A program made the position numbers and the translations under genes. From Trabulsiella odontotermitis (lineage in GTDB: Bacteria; Pseudomonadota; Gammaproteobacteria; Enterobacterales; Enterobacteriaceae), in NCBI RefSeq assembly GCF_030053895.1, contig NZ_CP125781.1, positions 62,001 through 126,000 on the forward strand: a DNA stretch of 64,000 nucleotides, written 5' to 3'. This document shows, piece by piece, positions 41,649 through 49,422 of the stretch. The notes under the pieces were generated by a model. The model did no database searches. It had not been told where the DNA came from and saw only the letters and a list, made by a program, of their open reading frames with translations. Positions within the stretch are counted from its first letter, which is position 1; the number at the start of each line of letters is the position of its first letter.

Positions 41649-43556
41649 TTACTTGTTCAGCAGCGCCAGCACTTCTTCAACGCTGGTGGTGTGAGCCAGA
41701 CGCTCAATGATGGATTCATCATCCAGCGCGTTGGTCAGGCTGGTAATAACCTGAATATGCTCGTTGTTGCGTGCCGCGATGCCGATAACCAGGCGGGCGA
41801 TGTCGCTTTCCTCTTCACCAAAGCGAACACCTTCCGGGTACTGACAGAATACCACGCCGGTTTTCAGAACGCGGTCTTTCGCTTCAACAGTGCCGTGCGG
41901 TACCGCGATAGACTCACCCAGATAAGTCGGGGTCAGTTTTTCACGATCCAGCATCGCTTCCACGTATTCCGGTTCAACGTAGCCGCCTTTCACCAGTTGT
42001 TCACCAGCGAAACGGATGGCTTCTTCTTTGTTTGACGCTTTGCGGCCGAGGAAAATGTTTTCCGCGCCCAGTTTAAACAGGTTGCTGTCGGCAGCCTCAA
42101 AACTGTCTTTGAGGCTGCTGCGGACCTTTACGTCGTTGTCCGAGTGGCGTTGCGCAGCAACCAGACGCTCGGTCAGGCTGGTGTACAGGCCGCTGTCCAG
42201 GAAGTTGGTCAGCGAAATATGCTGTGCCTGAGGCACCTGACGCATGGCGCGCTCGGTCAGATCGCGGTGCGTGATGACCAGGTCAACATCTGGCGGCAGG
42301 CTGTTAATCGCGCTGTTGGTTACAGAGATGTTGGTCAGACCCGCATCCTGTACTTTCTTACGCAGTACGCCTGCACCCATGGCACTGGAACCCATGCCGG
42401 CGTCACAGGCAACGATGATTTTGCGCACGTGGCTCAGGTCGTTGGTCACGTCACCGGCAGACAGCGCCGTCGCGCCTTTAGACTCGGTTTTCATTTCATG
42501 GATACGACGGGTGGCTTCTTGCAGGTCTTCGTCGTCTTTCACTTTGCTGGTTTTCAGCAGAATAGAAGAGATCACGAAGGAGACCGCCATCGCCGCGATA
42601 ATCGCCGTAATGTTCGCGAAATAGGCACCTTTCGGGGTCATGGCCAGTACAGCCAGGATGGAGCCCGGGGAAGCCGGAGACACCAGACCACCGTTCAGTA
42701 CACTCAGAGTGAACACGCCAGTCATACCACCGAGGATAACAGCGATGATCAGACGCGGGTTCATCAGCACATACGGGAAGTAGATTTCGTGGATACCACC
42801 CAGGAAGTGGATGATAGCCGCGCCGCCAGCGGACTGCTTGGCGCTACCACGACCGAAGAACATGTACGCCATCAGGACGCCCATACCCGGACCCGGGTTC
42901 GCTTCAATCAGGAAGAAGATGGATTTGCCGAGGTCGTGAGACTGCTGGATCCCCAACGGTGAGAAGATACCGTGGTTGATGGCGTTGTTGAGGAACAGGA
43001 TTTTCGCCGGTTCAACAAAGATAGACGCCAGTGGCAGCATTTCGTGCGCAACCATGAAGTTAACGCCCGCCGCCAGAATTTTGGACAGAACTTCAACGGC
43101 CGGACCAATGCCGAGGAACGCCAGAATCGCGAGGATCATACCGATGATGCCAGCGGAGAAGTTATTCACCAGCATTTCGAAACCGGATTTGATCTTACCG
43201 TCGACCCAGCCATCAAAGTGTTTAATCGCCCAGCCGCCCAGCGGACCTGCGATCATCGCACCGAGGAACATCGGCATATCAGCACCGACGATAACGCCCA
43301 TGGTAGTGATGGCACCGACCACACCGCCACGATCGCCACCCACCAGACGACCGCCGGTGTAGCCAATCAGCAGCGGCAGAAGATAGGTGATCATCGGACC
43401 AACCAGCTTCGCCAGTGTTTCGTTAGGCAACCACCCTGTTGGAATAAATAATGCGGTGATAATACCCCACGCGATAAACGCGCCGATATTTGGCATCACC
43501 ATATTGCTGAGGAATCGACCAAAGCTTTGCACTTTGATCTTGATATCGGATGACAT
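41649..43556 (-). CDS. mtlA: PTS mannitol transporter EIICBA
   Basis: A 635-residue three-domain transporter that imports and phosphorylates mannitol. EIIC is the membrane domain, residues ~1-340 ('GAFIAWGIITALFIPTGWLP'). EIIB has its phospho-Cys in 'VACDAGMGSSAMGAGV' near 384. EIIA has its phospho-His in 'SIAVPHGTVEAKD' near 554. ATG 43556 (MSSDIKIKVQSF) is the family start. Expression should depend on the CRP-site array upstream and MtlR. Confidence 0.98.
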   Translation of the reverse strand: MSSDIKIKVQSFGRFLSNMVMPNIGAFIAWGIITALFIPTGWLPNETLAKLVGPMITYLLPLLIGYTGGRLVGGDRGGVVGAITTMGVIVGADMPMFLGAMIAGPLGGWAIKHFDGWVDGKIKSGFEMLVNNFSAGIIGMILAILAFLGIGPAVEVLSKILAAGVNFMVAHEMLPLASIFVEPAKILFLNNAINHGIFSPLGIQQSHDLGKSIFFLIEANPGPGMGVLMAYMFFGRGSAKQSAGGAAIIHFLGGIHEIYFPYVLMNPRLIIAVILGGMTGVFTLSVLNGGLVSPASPGSILAVLAMTPKGAYFANITAIIAAMAVSFVISSILLKTSKVKDDEDLQEATRRIHEMKTESKGATALSAGDVTNDLSHVRKIIVACDAGMGSSAMGAGVLRKKVQDAGLTNISVTNSAINSLPPDVDLVITHRDLTERAMRQVPQAQHISLTNFLDSGLYTSLTERLVAAQRHSDNDVKVRSSLKDSFEAADSNLFKLGAENIFLGRKASNKEEAIRFAGEQLVKGGYVEPEYVEAMLDREKLTPTYLGESIAVPHGTVEAKDRVLKTGVVFCQYPEGVRFGEEESDIARLVIGIAARNNEHIQVITSLTNALDDESIIERLAHTTSVEEVLALLNK

Positions 43557-44070
43557 AAAAACACCCCTTCTTATGTTTGCTGTCGCGCAGGCTTGAAGCC
43601 CGAGGTTTGTTGTTAATGTGGCGGCAAGAGGCACCGGACCCTGTTGATAGTGCGAAATCTGGCACTGAATCGTTCAACTGTCCAGCTAACCCCTGATGAT
43701 GTGATCCGGGTCACGTTAATATAGGGTTATAAGGATGTTTTAGCGTGACACTGGTCACATATTCGATGTGTAAAAAAAATACAACGGTAAAGAATCAGGC
43801 TCAAAACGGCTTTAAATGTGATATTTATCACGTTTTTATCATCGCTCTTTGTTATCGATATGTGATTAACATCACAAAATATTTTGACCAGGATTTGTTC
43901 ACCTGTGATCATCCGCAAATTCTCTTTTGCACTTCGGCTAAAGATGTAACTCAGCAACAATTCTCTTCATCTCAGTTAACGGAAAGCATTATCTGTATCT
44001 CGATCATTAACCTGTTTTTTTAATTTGTCTGGGCCATACTTGTTTTTTTGTTGGCGACAAGGACCAGACG
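43557..44070. other. 514-bp mtlA-yibF divergent intergenic region
   Basis: Contains the CRP-site array at 43700-43919; the rest is AT-rich. The 43920-44070 stretch should hold the yibF promoter. No small ORF here looks real. Confidence 0.7.
43700..43919. promoter_or_regulatory. Array of CRP-binding sites between mtlA and yibF
   Basis: Four clear TGTGA-N6-TCACA-type sites: 43700-43715 (TCACG half), 43744-43759 (CGTGA half), 43817-43832 (TCACG half) and 43861-43876 (perfect). A fifth, weak site is at 43904-43919 (good left half only). Centre spacings are 44, 73, 44 and 43 bp, all near whole helical turns. E. coli mtlA is also known to have several CRP sites. Confidence 0.82.
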
Positions 44071-44679
44071 ATGAAACTGATCGGCAGCTATACCAGCCCA
44101 TTCGTGCGCAAAATATCGGTGATCCTGCTGGAAAAAGGGATTGCCTTCGAATTCATCAATGAAATGCCCTACAACGACGTCAACGGCGTGGCAAAGTACA
44201 ACCCGCTGGGCAAAGTCCCGGCACTGGTAACGGATAACGGCGAATGCTGGTACGATTCGCCGATCATCGCGCAGTACATTGAGCTACTGGATATCGCCCC
44301 GGCAATGGTACCGCGCGAACCGAAAGCGGCGCTGCAGATGCGTCAACTGGAGGCGCTGGCCGATGGGGTCATGGACGCCGGACTGGTGGCGGTGCGCGAA
44401 CTCGCCCGTCCGGTCGCGCAGCAATCGGAAAATGAGCTGGTTCGTCAGCGTGAAAAAATCAACCGCAGCCTTAATATGCTGGAAAGCTACGCCGCCAACG
44501 GCACGCTGAAGGGCGACGAGGTGAATCTGGCGACGATCGCGACAGCCTGCGCGATCGGTTATCTTAATTTCCGACATGTGGCGCCAGGCTGGTGTGCGCA
44601 ACGTCCCCATCTGGTGAAACTGGTGGAAACGCTGTTCCAGCGCGAGAGTTTTGCGCGCACCGAACCGCCAAAGGCTTGA
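44071..44679 (+). CDS. yibF: Glutathione S-transferase family protein YibF
   Basis: A 202-residue protein with an N-terminal thioredoxin-like GST domain ('LIGSYTSPFVRKISVILLEKGI', 'NPLGKVPALVTDNG', 'YDSPIIAQYIE') and a C-terminal helical domain. Ser/Thr near residues 6-9 would contact glutathione. No physiological substrate is known. It is divergent from mtlA, and selA follows after ~100 bp. Confidence 0.93.
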   Translation: MKLIGSYTSPFVRKISVILLEKGIAFEFINEMPYNDVNGVAKYNPLGKVPALVTDNGECWYDSPIIAQYIELLDIAPAMVPREPKAALQMRQLEALADGVMDAGLVAVRELARPVAQQSENELVRQREKINRSLNMLESYAANGTLKGDEVNLATIATACAIGYLNFRHVAPGWCAQRPHLVKLVETLFQRESFARTEPPKA

Positions 44680-44733
44680 TAACGATTATGTCCGTCTGAG
44701 CCAACACGCAGTACAATTCCCCGCATGTCGACA

Positions 44734-44755
44734 CCCCTCTCCCGTCGGGAGGGGG
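44734..44755. repeat. Extragenic CCCCTCTCCCG hairpin before selA
   Basis: CCCCTCTCCCG and CGGGAGGGGG face each other (with a small internal mismatch) between yibF and selA. It belongs to the same intergenic repeat type as 39351-39371 and 41614-41636. Confidence 0.5.
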
Positions 44756-44777
44756 CAACTCATAGCCAGGCCATTTC

Positions 44778-46166
44778 ATGACAACCGAAAACCGTACTCT
44801 CTACAGCCAGCTTCCTGCTACTGATCGCCTGTTGCGCGATCCGATGTTTTCACCGCTCCTTGCCCGTTTCGGCCATAGCCGGGTGGTGGACATTTTGCGC
44901 CAGCTCCTTGATGAGGCGCGCGCGGCGATTGGTGAACATCATAGGCTGCCCGACTGGTGTGATGACTGGCTACAGACGGCTTCTGAACGGCTGGCGCAGG
45001 ATGAGCGAAGCGCGCTGCGCCCGGTATTCAACCTGAGTGGCACTGTGCTGCACAGCAATCTTGGCCGCGCCCTGCAATCTGAGGCCGCCATTGACGCGGT
45101 CGCGCAGGTAATGCGCTCTCCGGTGACGCTGGAGTACGATCTTGACGGTGCCGGGCGCGGGCACCGCGATCGGGCACTGGCGGCGCTGCTGTGCCGCATT
45201 ACTGGTGCGGAAGATGCCTGCATTGTGAACAACAATGCCGCCGCCGTACTGTTGATGCTGGCGGCAACGGCGCAGGGAAAAGAGGTGGTGGTTTCCCGCG
45301 GCGAACTGGTGGAAATTGGCGGTGCGTTTCGTATTCCTGATGTGATGCGCCAGGCGAGTTGTATTCTGCATGAAATCGGCACTACCAACCGCACTCATCC
45401 GAAGGACTACCGCAACGCGGTGAATGAAAATACGGCGCTGTTGATGAAGGTGCACACCAGCAATTACAGCATTGAAGGCTTTACCAAATCGGTTGATGAG
45501 GCCGCGCTGGCCGAACTGGGGCGCGAACTTAATATCCCGGTAGTGGCCGATCTGGGTAGCGGCACGCTTGTTGATCTCAGCCAGTACGGGCTGCCAAAGG
45601 AGCCAACGCCGCAGGAGATGATCGCCGCGGGCGTCAGCCTGGTCAGTTTTTCCGGCGACAAACTGCTCGGTGGGCCGCAGGCGGGGATCATCGTCGGCAA
45701 GCGTGATCTAATCGCGCGCATTCAACAACATCCGCTCAAGCGCGCGTTGCGGGTCGATAAGATGACGCTCGCGGCGCTGGAAGCCACGCTCCGTCTCTAT
45801 CTGCACCCGGAAAAGCTGCGGGAAAACCTCCCCACGCTACGTTTACTGACCCGCCCGGCGGAAGAGATTTACGCGCAGGCGGAACGTCTGTTGCCGCTGC
45901 TGATCCAAAAATATCCTGAATTTGACGTCCGGCTCGCGCCCTGCGAGTCGCAGATTGGTAGCGGTTCGCTGCCGGTAAACCGCTTACCCGGCGCCGCGCT
46001 GACTTTTACGCCGCGTGACGGGCGCGGCAGCCGTTTGGACGCGCTGGCGGCACAGTGGCGCGCGCTGCCCGTGCCGATCATCGGTCGCATCGGCGAAGGG
46101 AGTTTGTGGCTCGATCTGCGCTGCCTTGAGGATGAATCGCGTTTTCTGGAGATGGTACTGAAATGA
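44778..46166 (+). CDS. selA: L-seryl-tRNA(Sec) selenium transferase
   Basis: A 462-residue PLP enzyme, a large homodecamer, that converts seryl-tRNA(Sec) to selenocysteinyl-tRNA with selenophosphate. The PLP lysine is in 'SFSGDKLLGGPQAG' near residue 295; 'NLSGTVLHSNLGRA' near 85 and 'NNNAAAVLLML' near 153 are family signatures. The stop overlaps the selB start as ATGA. Confidence 0.98.
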   Translation: MTTENRTLYSQLPATDRLLRDPMFSPLLARFGHSRVVDILRQLLDEARAAIGEHHRLPDWCDDWLQTASERLAQDERSALRPVFNLSGTVLHSNLGRALQSEAAIDAVAQVMRSPVTLEYDLDGAGRGHRDRALAALLCRITGAEDACIVNNNAAAVLLMLAATAQGKEVVVSRGELVEIGGAFRIPDVMRQASCILHEIGTTNRTHPKDYRNAVNENTALLMKVHTSNYSIEGFTKSVDEAALAELGRELNIPVVADLGSGTLVDLSQYGLPKEPTPQEMIAAGVSLVSFSGDKLLGGPQAGIIVGKRDLIARIQQHPLKRALRVDKMTLAALEATLRLYLHPEKLRENLPTLRLLTRPAEEIYAQAERLLPLLIQKYPEFDVRLAPCESQIGSGSLPVNRLPGAALTFTPRDGRGSRLDALAAQWRALPVPIIGRIGEGSLWLDLRCLEDESRFLEMVLK

Positions 46167-48016
46167 TTATTGCTACTGCCGGGCATGTCGACCACGGTAA
46201 AACGACGCTGCTTCAGGCGATTACCGGCGTGAATGCCGATCGCCTGCCGGAAGAAAAATCACGCGGGATGACTATCGATCTCGGCTACGCCTACTGGCCG
46301 CAGCCGGACGGGCGCGTGCTGGGGTTTATCGATGTTCCCGGTCATGAAAAGTTTCTCTCAAATATGCTGGCAGGTGTCGGCGGCATCGATCACGCGCTGC
46401 TGGTGGTGGCCTGTGACGACGGCGTGATGGCGCAAACCCGCGAGCATCTGGCGATTTTACAACTGACGGGGCAGCCGACGCTGACTGTCGCCCTGACCAA
46501 AGCTGATCGTGTGGATGAAACCAGAATCGCTGAGGTTCGCCACGACATCACCGCTGTTTTGCGCGAGTTCGGTTTCGATAACGTCACGATTTTTGCAACG
46601 GCGGCGACAGAGGGCCGCGGCATTGACATGCTGCGCGACCACCTGATTCGTTTACCGGCACGGGCGCATCCTGAGCATCAGCGTTTTCGTCTGGCGACGG
46701 ACCGTGCTTTCACCGTAAAAGGTGCGGGTCTGGTGGTCACCGGCACGGCGTTTTCCGGCGATGTAAAGGTCGGCGATACGCTGTGGCTCACCGGCGTGAA
46801 CAAGCCAGTGCGCGTACGTGGGCTGCATGCCCAGAACCAGCCCGTTGAGCAGGCGCACGGCGGTCAGCGCATCGCGCTGAATATTGTTGGCGATGTGCAG
46901 AAAGAAGATTTGACGCGCGGCGACTGGCTGCTTTCAGAAACACCGCCGGATCCGACCGAACGGGTGATTGTTGAGCTGAACAGCCATCAGCCGTTAACGC
47001 AGTGGCAACCGCTGCATATTCACCATGCGGCGAGTCATATCACCGGGCGCGTTTCCCTGCTGGAGAACAATCTGGCAGAGCTGGTGCTGGATAAACCACT
47101 GTGGCTGGCGGACAACGATCGGCTGGTACTGCGCGATATTTCCGCCCGCACAACGCTGGCGGGGGCTCGCGTCGTTACGCTCAACTCGCCAAAGCGCGGC
47201 AAACGTAAACCGGACTACCTGCAATGGCTCGGTGCCCTTGCCGCCGCGACGGACGATGCGCAAGCGCTGGAGGTACACCTGCAGCGCGAAGCTGTACGGC
47301 TGGCGGAGTTTGGCTGGGCCCGACAACGCAATCGCGAGGGCCTTGAGGCGCTGGTTCAGCAACCAGGATTTATTCAGGCCAACGGCAGTCTGCTGAACGC
47401 GCCACTGGCCGCCAGCTGGCAGCGCAAACTGCTGGAGGCGCTGGCGCGCTACCACGAACAGCACCGTGATGAACCAGGGCCAGGACGTGAACGCCTGCGC
47501 CGCATCGCGCTACCGATGGAAGACGAAGCGCTGGTGTTGACGCTGATTGAACAGATGCGCGACAGCGGGATTATCGGCAGCCACCACGGCTGGCTGCATT
47601 TACCGGATCACAAAGCCGGATTCACCGACGAGCAACAGGCTATCTGGCAGAAAACGCAGCCGCTCTTTGGCGATGAGCCCTGGTGGGTGCGCGATCTGGC
47701 GCATGAAACCGGCACTGACGAGCAACTGATGCGCGCCGTGCTGCGCCAGGCGGCGCAACAGGGAATGATTACCGCGATCGTTAAAGATCGTTATTACCGT
47801 AACGATCGCATCGTCACCTTCGCGCGTATGATCCGCGAACTGGATCAACAACGCGGGTCAACCTGTGCGGCAGACTTTCGCGACACACTCAATGTCGGGC
47901 GAAAACTGGCCATTCAGATCCTCGAGTATTTCGACCGCATTGGCTTCACCCGCCGCCGTGGCAACGACCATCTGCTGCGCGATGCGCTGTTATTTCCTGA
48001 TACTCGCCCTGAGTAA
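46163..48016 (+). CDS. selB: Selenocysteine-specific translation elongation factor SelB
   Basis: A 617-residue GTPase delivering Sec-tRNA to UGA codons. EF-Tu-like G domain: 'GHVDHGKT' (residues 7-14), 'DVPGHE' near 57, 'TKAD' near 112. Two beta-barrel domains follow. The C-terminal third is made of winged helices that bind the SECIS hairpin ('VGRKLAIQILEYFDRIGFTRRRGNDH'). Its presence means selenoproteins such as formate dehydrogenases are encoded elsewhere in the genome. Confidence 0.98.
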   Translation: MIIATAGHVDHGKTTLLQAITGVNADRLPEEKSRGMTIDLGYAYWPQPDGRVLGFIDVPGHEKFLSNMLAGVGGIDHALLVVACDDGVMAQTREHLAILQLTGQPTLTVALTKADRVDETRIAEVRHDITAVLREFGFDNVTIFATAATEGRGIDMLRDHLIRLPARAHPEHQRFRLATDRAFTVKGAGLVVTGTAFSGDVKVGDTLWLTGVNKPVRVRGLHAQNQPVEQAHGGQRIALNIVGDVQKEDLTRGDWLLSETPPDPTERVIVELNSHQPLTQWQPLHIHHAASHITGRVSLLENNLAELVLDKPLWLADNDRLVLRDISARTTLAGARVVTLNSPKRGKRKPDYLQWLGALAAATDDAQALEVHLQREAVRLAEFGWARQRNREGLEALVQQPGFIQANGSLLNAPLAASWQRKLLEALARYHEQHRDEPGPGRERLRRIALPMEDEALVLTLIEQMRDSGIIGSHHGWLHLPDHKAGFTDEQQAIWQKTQPLFGDEPWWVRDLAHETGTDEQLMRAVLRQAAQQGMITAIVKDRYYRNDRIVTFARMIRELDQQRGSTCAADFRDTLNVGRKLAIQILEYFDRIGFTRRRGNDHLLRDALLFPDTRPE

Positions 48017-48032
48017 ACCGCAATAGCAAACG

Positions 48033-48065
48033 TCAGCCCCTGTACGCAGGGGCTGATGGTTTTTG
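48033..48065 (+). terminator. Rho-independent terminator of selAB
   Basis: TCAGCCCCTG/CAGGGGCTGA is a perfect 10-bp stem (48033-48042 with 48047-48056) with a TACG loop, followed by TGGTTTTTG. It starts 16 bp after the selB stop. Confidence 0.9.
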
Positions 48066-48121
48066 CGCAAATTTCTCGCCCTGGCAGCACGGCGTGTGCT
48101 GCCAGGTTAAGTCACGAATGA

Positions 48122-49198
48122 TCACAAATAGAGTGCGGCTGTCGCTCTTAAAATGTCGGCAAATGAGTAGATATCATCAACAGTTTCAATAGGGTGCCGG
48201 GTTTCGTTCTTCTCAATATCAAAAAGGCCGAGATATTTTTGTGTCCTGTTGAAATGCAGCCTGCAGATCGGTTTTCGGTTGTTATCGTCGATCAGGATGC
48301 CAAAATAGCTTTTGGTATCCCGGTGATTGATTCTGGAAACGTCCACTACCGCCCTGATAATGGCCTTGACGATATAGTAGCCCTCCAGCTCATCAGGAGT
48401 GGTTATGATTTCAGGCTCATCTTTGACCGTTACATCCGCGTTTTCTGCAGTTCCTGCAGGCTCTGCCGCTTTGGCTATACTGCCGCCGGATATTGCTGAC
48501 TTCAGCCTTTCATTGACCTGATCATTAATATACTGGCTTGCTGCTTTTTTCGTTAAGTTGAAGAATGACTCTCTGACTTTTTGCGTCAATATGCCGTCAT
48601 AAACCCGAGACGCGAAGAATTTTACGAAATCGTCTTCCGGGTTGTTCAATTGGCTATGTAAAATGCGCTTTATCTGGCTGACGTATTTTAATTCGCCGGC
48701 TGCATTGATTATGGACTCAAGGTCAAAGGAGGACTTTGTCAGTTTAATTAGTTCAGGGATGATATTCTCGTCGATATCCAGCAGATCAATCTCAAGAAAT
48801 GGCTTTTCATCCATCTTATTCGGCGCATCAAGATCGGTGAAAAATTTATAGATTTGGCCGTTAGTGAGTATGGAAATGCGTGCATTGGTGACATGGAAAT
48901 ACCTGAAAAGCTGGGAAGCATGGTTGATGTTTAGCGGCTCGCCAATTTTCTTGCATTCGATAAGTATTTGAACTTCATTGTCTTTCAGGATTGCATAATC
49001 GATTTTCTCTCCCTTTTTGGTCCCAACATCACAAACAAATTCTGGCGTGACCTCGGTTGGATCGAAAACATCATATCCTAAAACATTATGAATGAATGGC
49101 ATCACGAAGGCGTTTTTTGTTGCTTCTTCTGTCGTAATTGCCTCAAGCTGTTGTTTTATTTTAGCAGATAAAACATAAATTTTTTCAGTGAATTCCAT
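48122..49198 (-). CDS. Stand-alone PD-(D/E)XK nuclease, type I restriction HsdR N-terminal-like
   Basis: A 358-residue protein. The N-terminal half fits the HsdR_N nuclease fold: Glu near 25, Asp67 in 'KIDYAIL', then Glu81-x-Lys83 in 'ILIECKK', and a QxxxY motif in 'SQLFRYF' (Gln96, Tyr100). No helicase, methylase or specificity domain follows. Residues ~205-240 are linker-like; the C-terminal ~95 residues form a separate domain ('LEGYYIVKAIIRAVVDVSRINHRD' onward). It is AT-rich compared with selB and stands alone with no hsdM or hsdS nearby. It could be a defence or DNA-repair nuclease. Start ATG 49198; the upstream frame to 49282 has no similarity. Confidence 0.75.
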   Translation of the reverse strand: MEFTEKIYVLSAKIKQQLEAITTEEATKNAFVMPFIHNVLGYDVFDPTEVTPEFVCDVGTKKGEKIDYAILKDNEVQILIECKKIGEPLNINHASQLFRYFHVTNARISILTNGQIYKFFTDLDAPNKMDEKPFLEIDLLDIDENIIPELIKLTKSSFDLESIINAAGELKYVSQIKRILHSQLNNPEDDFVKFFASRVYDGILTQKVRESFFNLTKKAASQYINDQVNERLKSAISGGSIAKAAEPAGTAENADVTVKDEPEIITTPDELEGYYIVKAIIRAVVDVSRINHRDTKSYFGILIDDNNRKPICRLHFNRTQKYLGLFDIEKNETRHPIETVDDIYSFADILRATAALYL

Positions 49199-49349
49199 GG
49201 CTGTGACCTTATTATCGCTGGGCGTAAACGTGTCTGGAAAGCATTTGTGGCGGGAGACTTCGATAATGATAATTAGAACCAATAATGAAATATCAATTCC
49301 GAGACAACTGTCACATTTATAGTGAAATTCTTGATTTTTATATATCAGG

Positions 49350-49393
49350 TTTAGCCTGTTAATTTCCGGTTATTCGTAAATTAACAGGCTAAA
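49350..49393. repeat. 16-bp perfect inverted repeat between the nuclease and GH127 genes
   Basis: Arms 49350-49365 and 49378-49393 (TTTAGCCTGTTAATTT and its complement) are perfect, with a 12-nt loop. It lies 30 bp past the GH127 stop. It may end that operon, but there is no T run after the stem. Confidence 0.6.
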
Positions 49394-49422
49394 TGCGTTA
49401 AAAATATTTGTATCTTTTTGAA

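Noticed and set aside
42144..42962. A 272-codon plus-strand frame opposite mtlA
   Set aside because: Antisense to a strongly conserved PTS gene; His/Gln/Thr-rich translation typical of a shadow frame.
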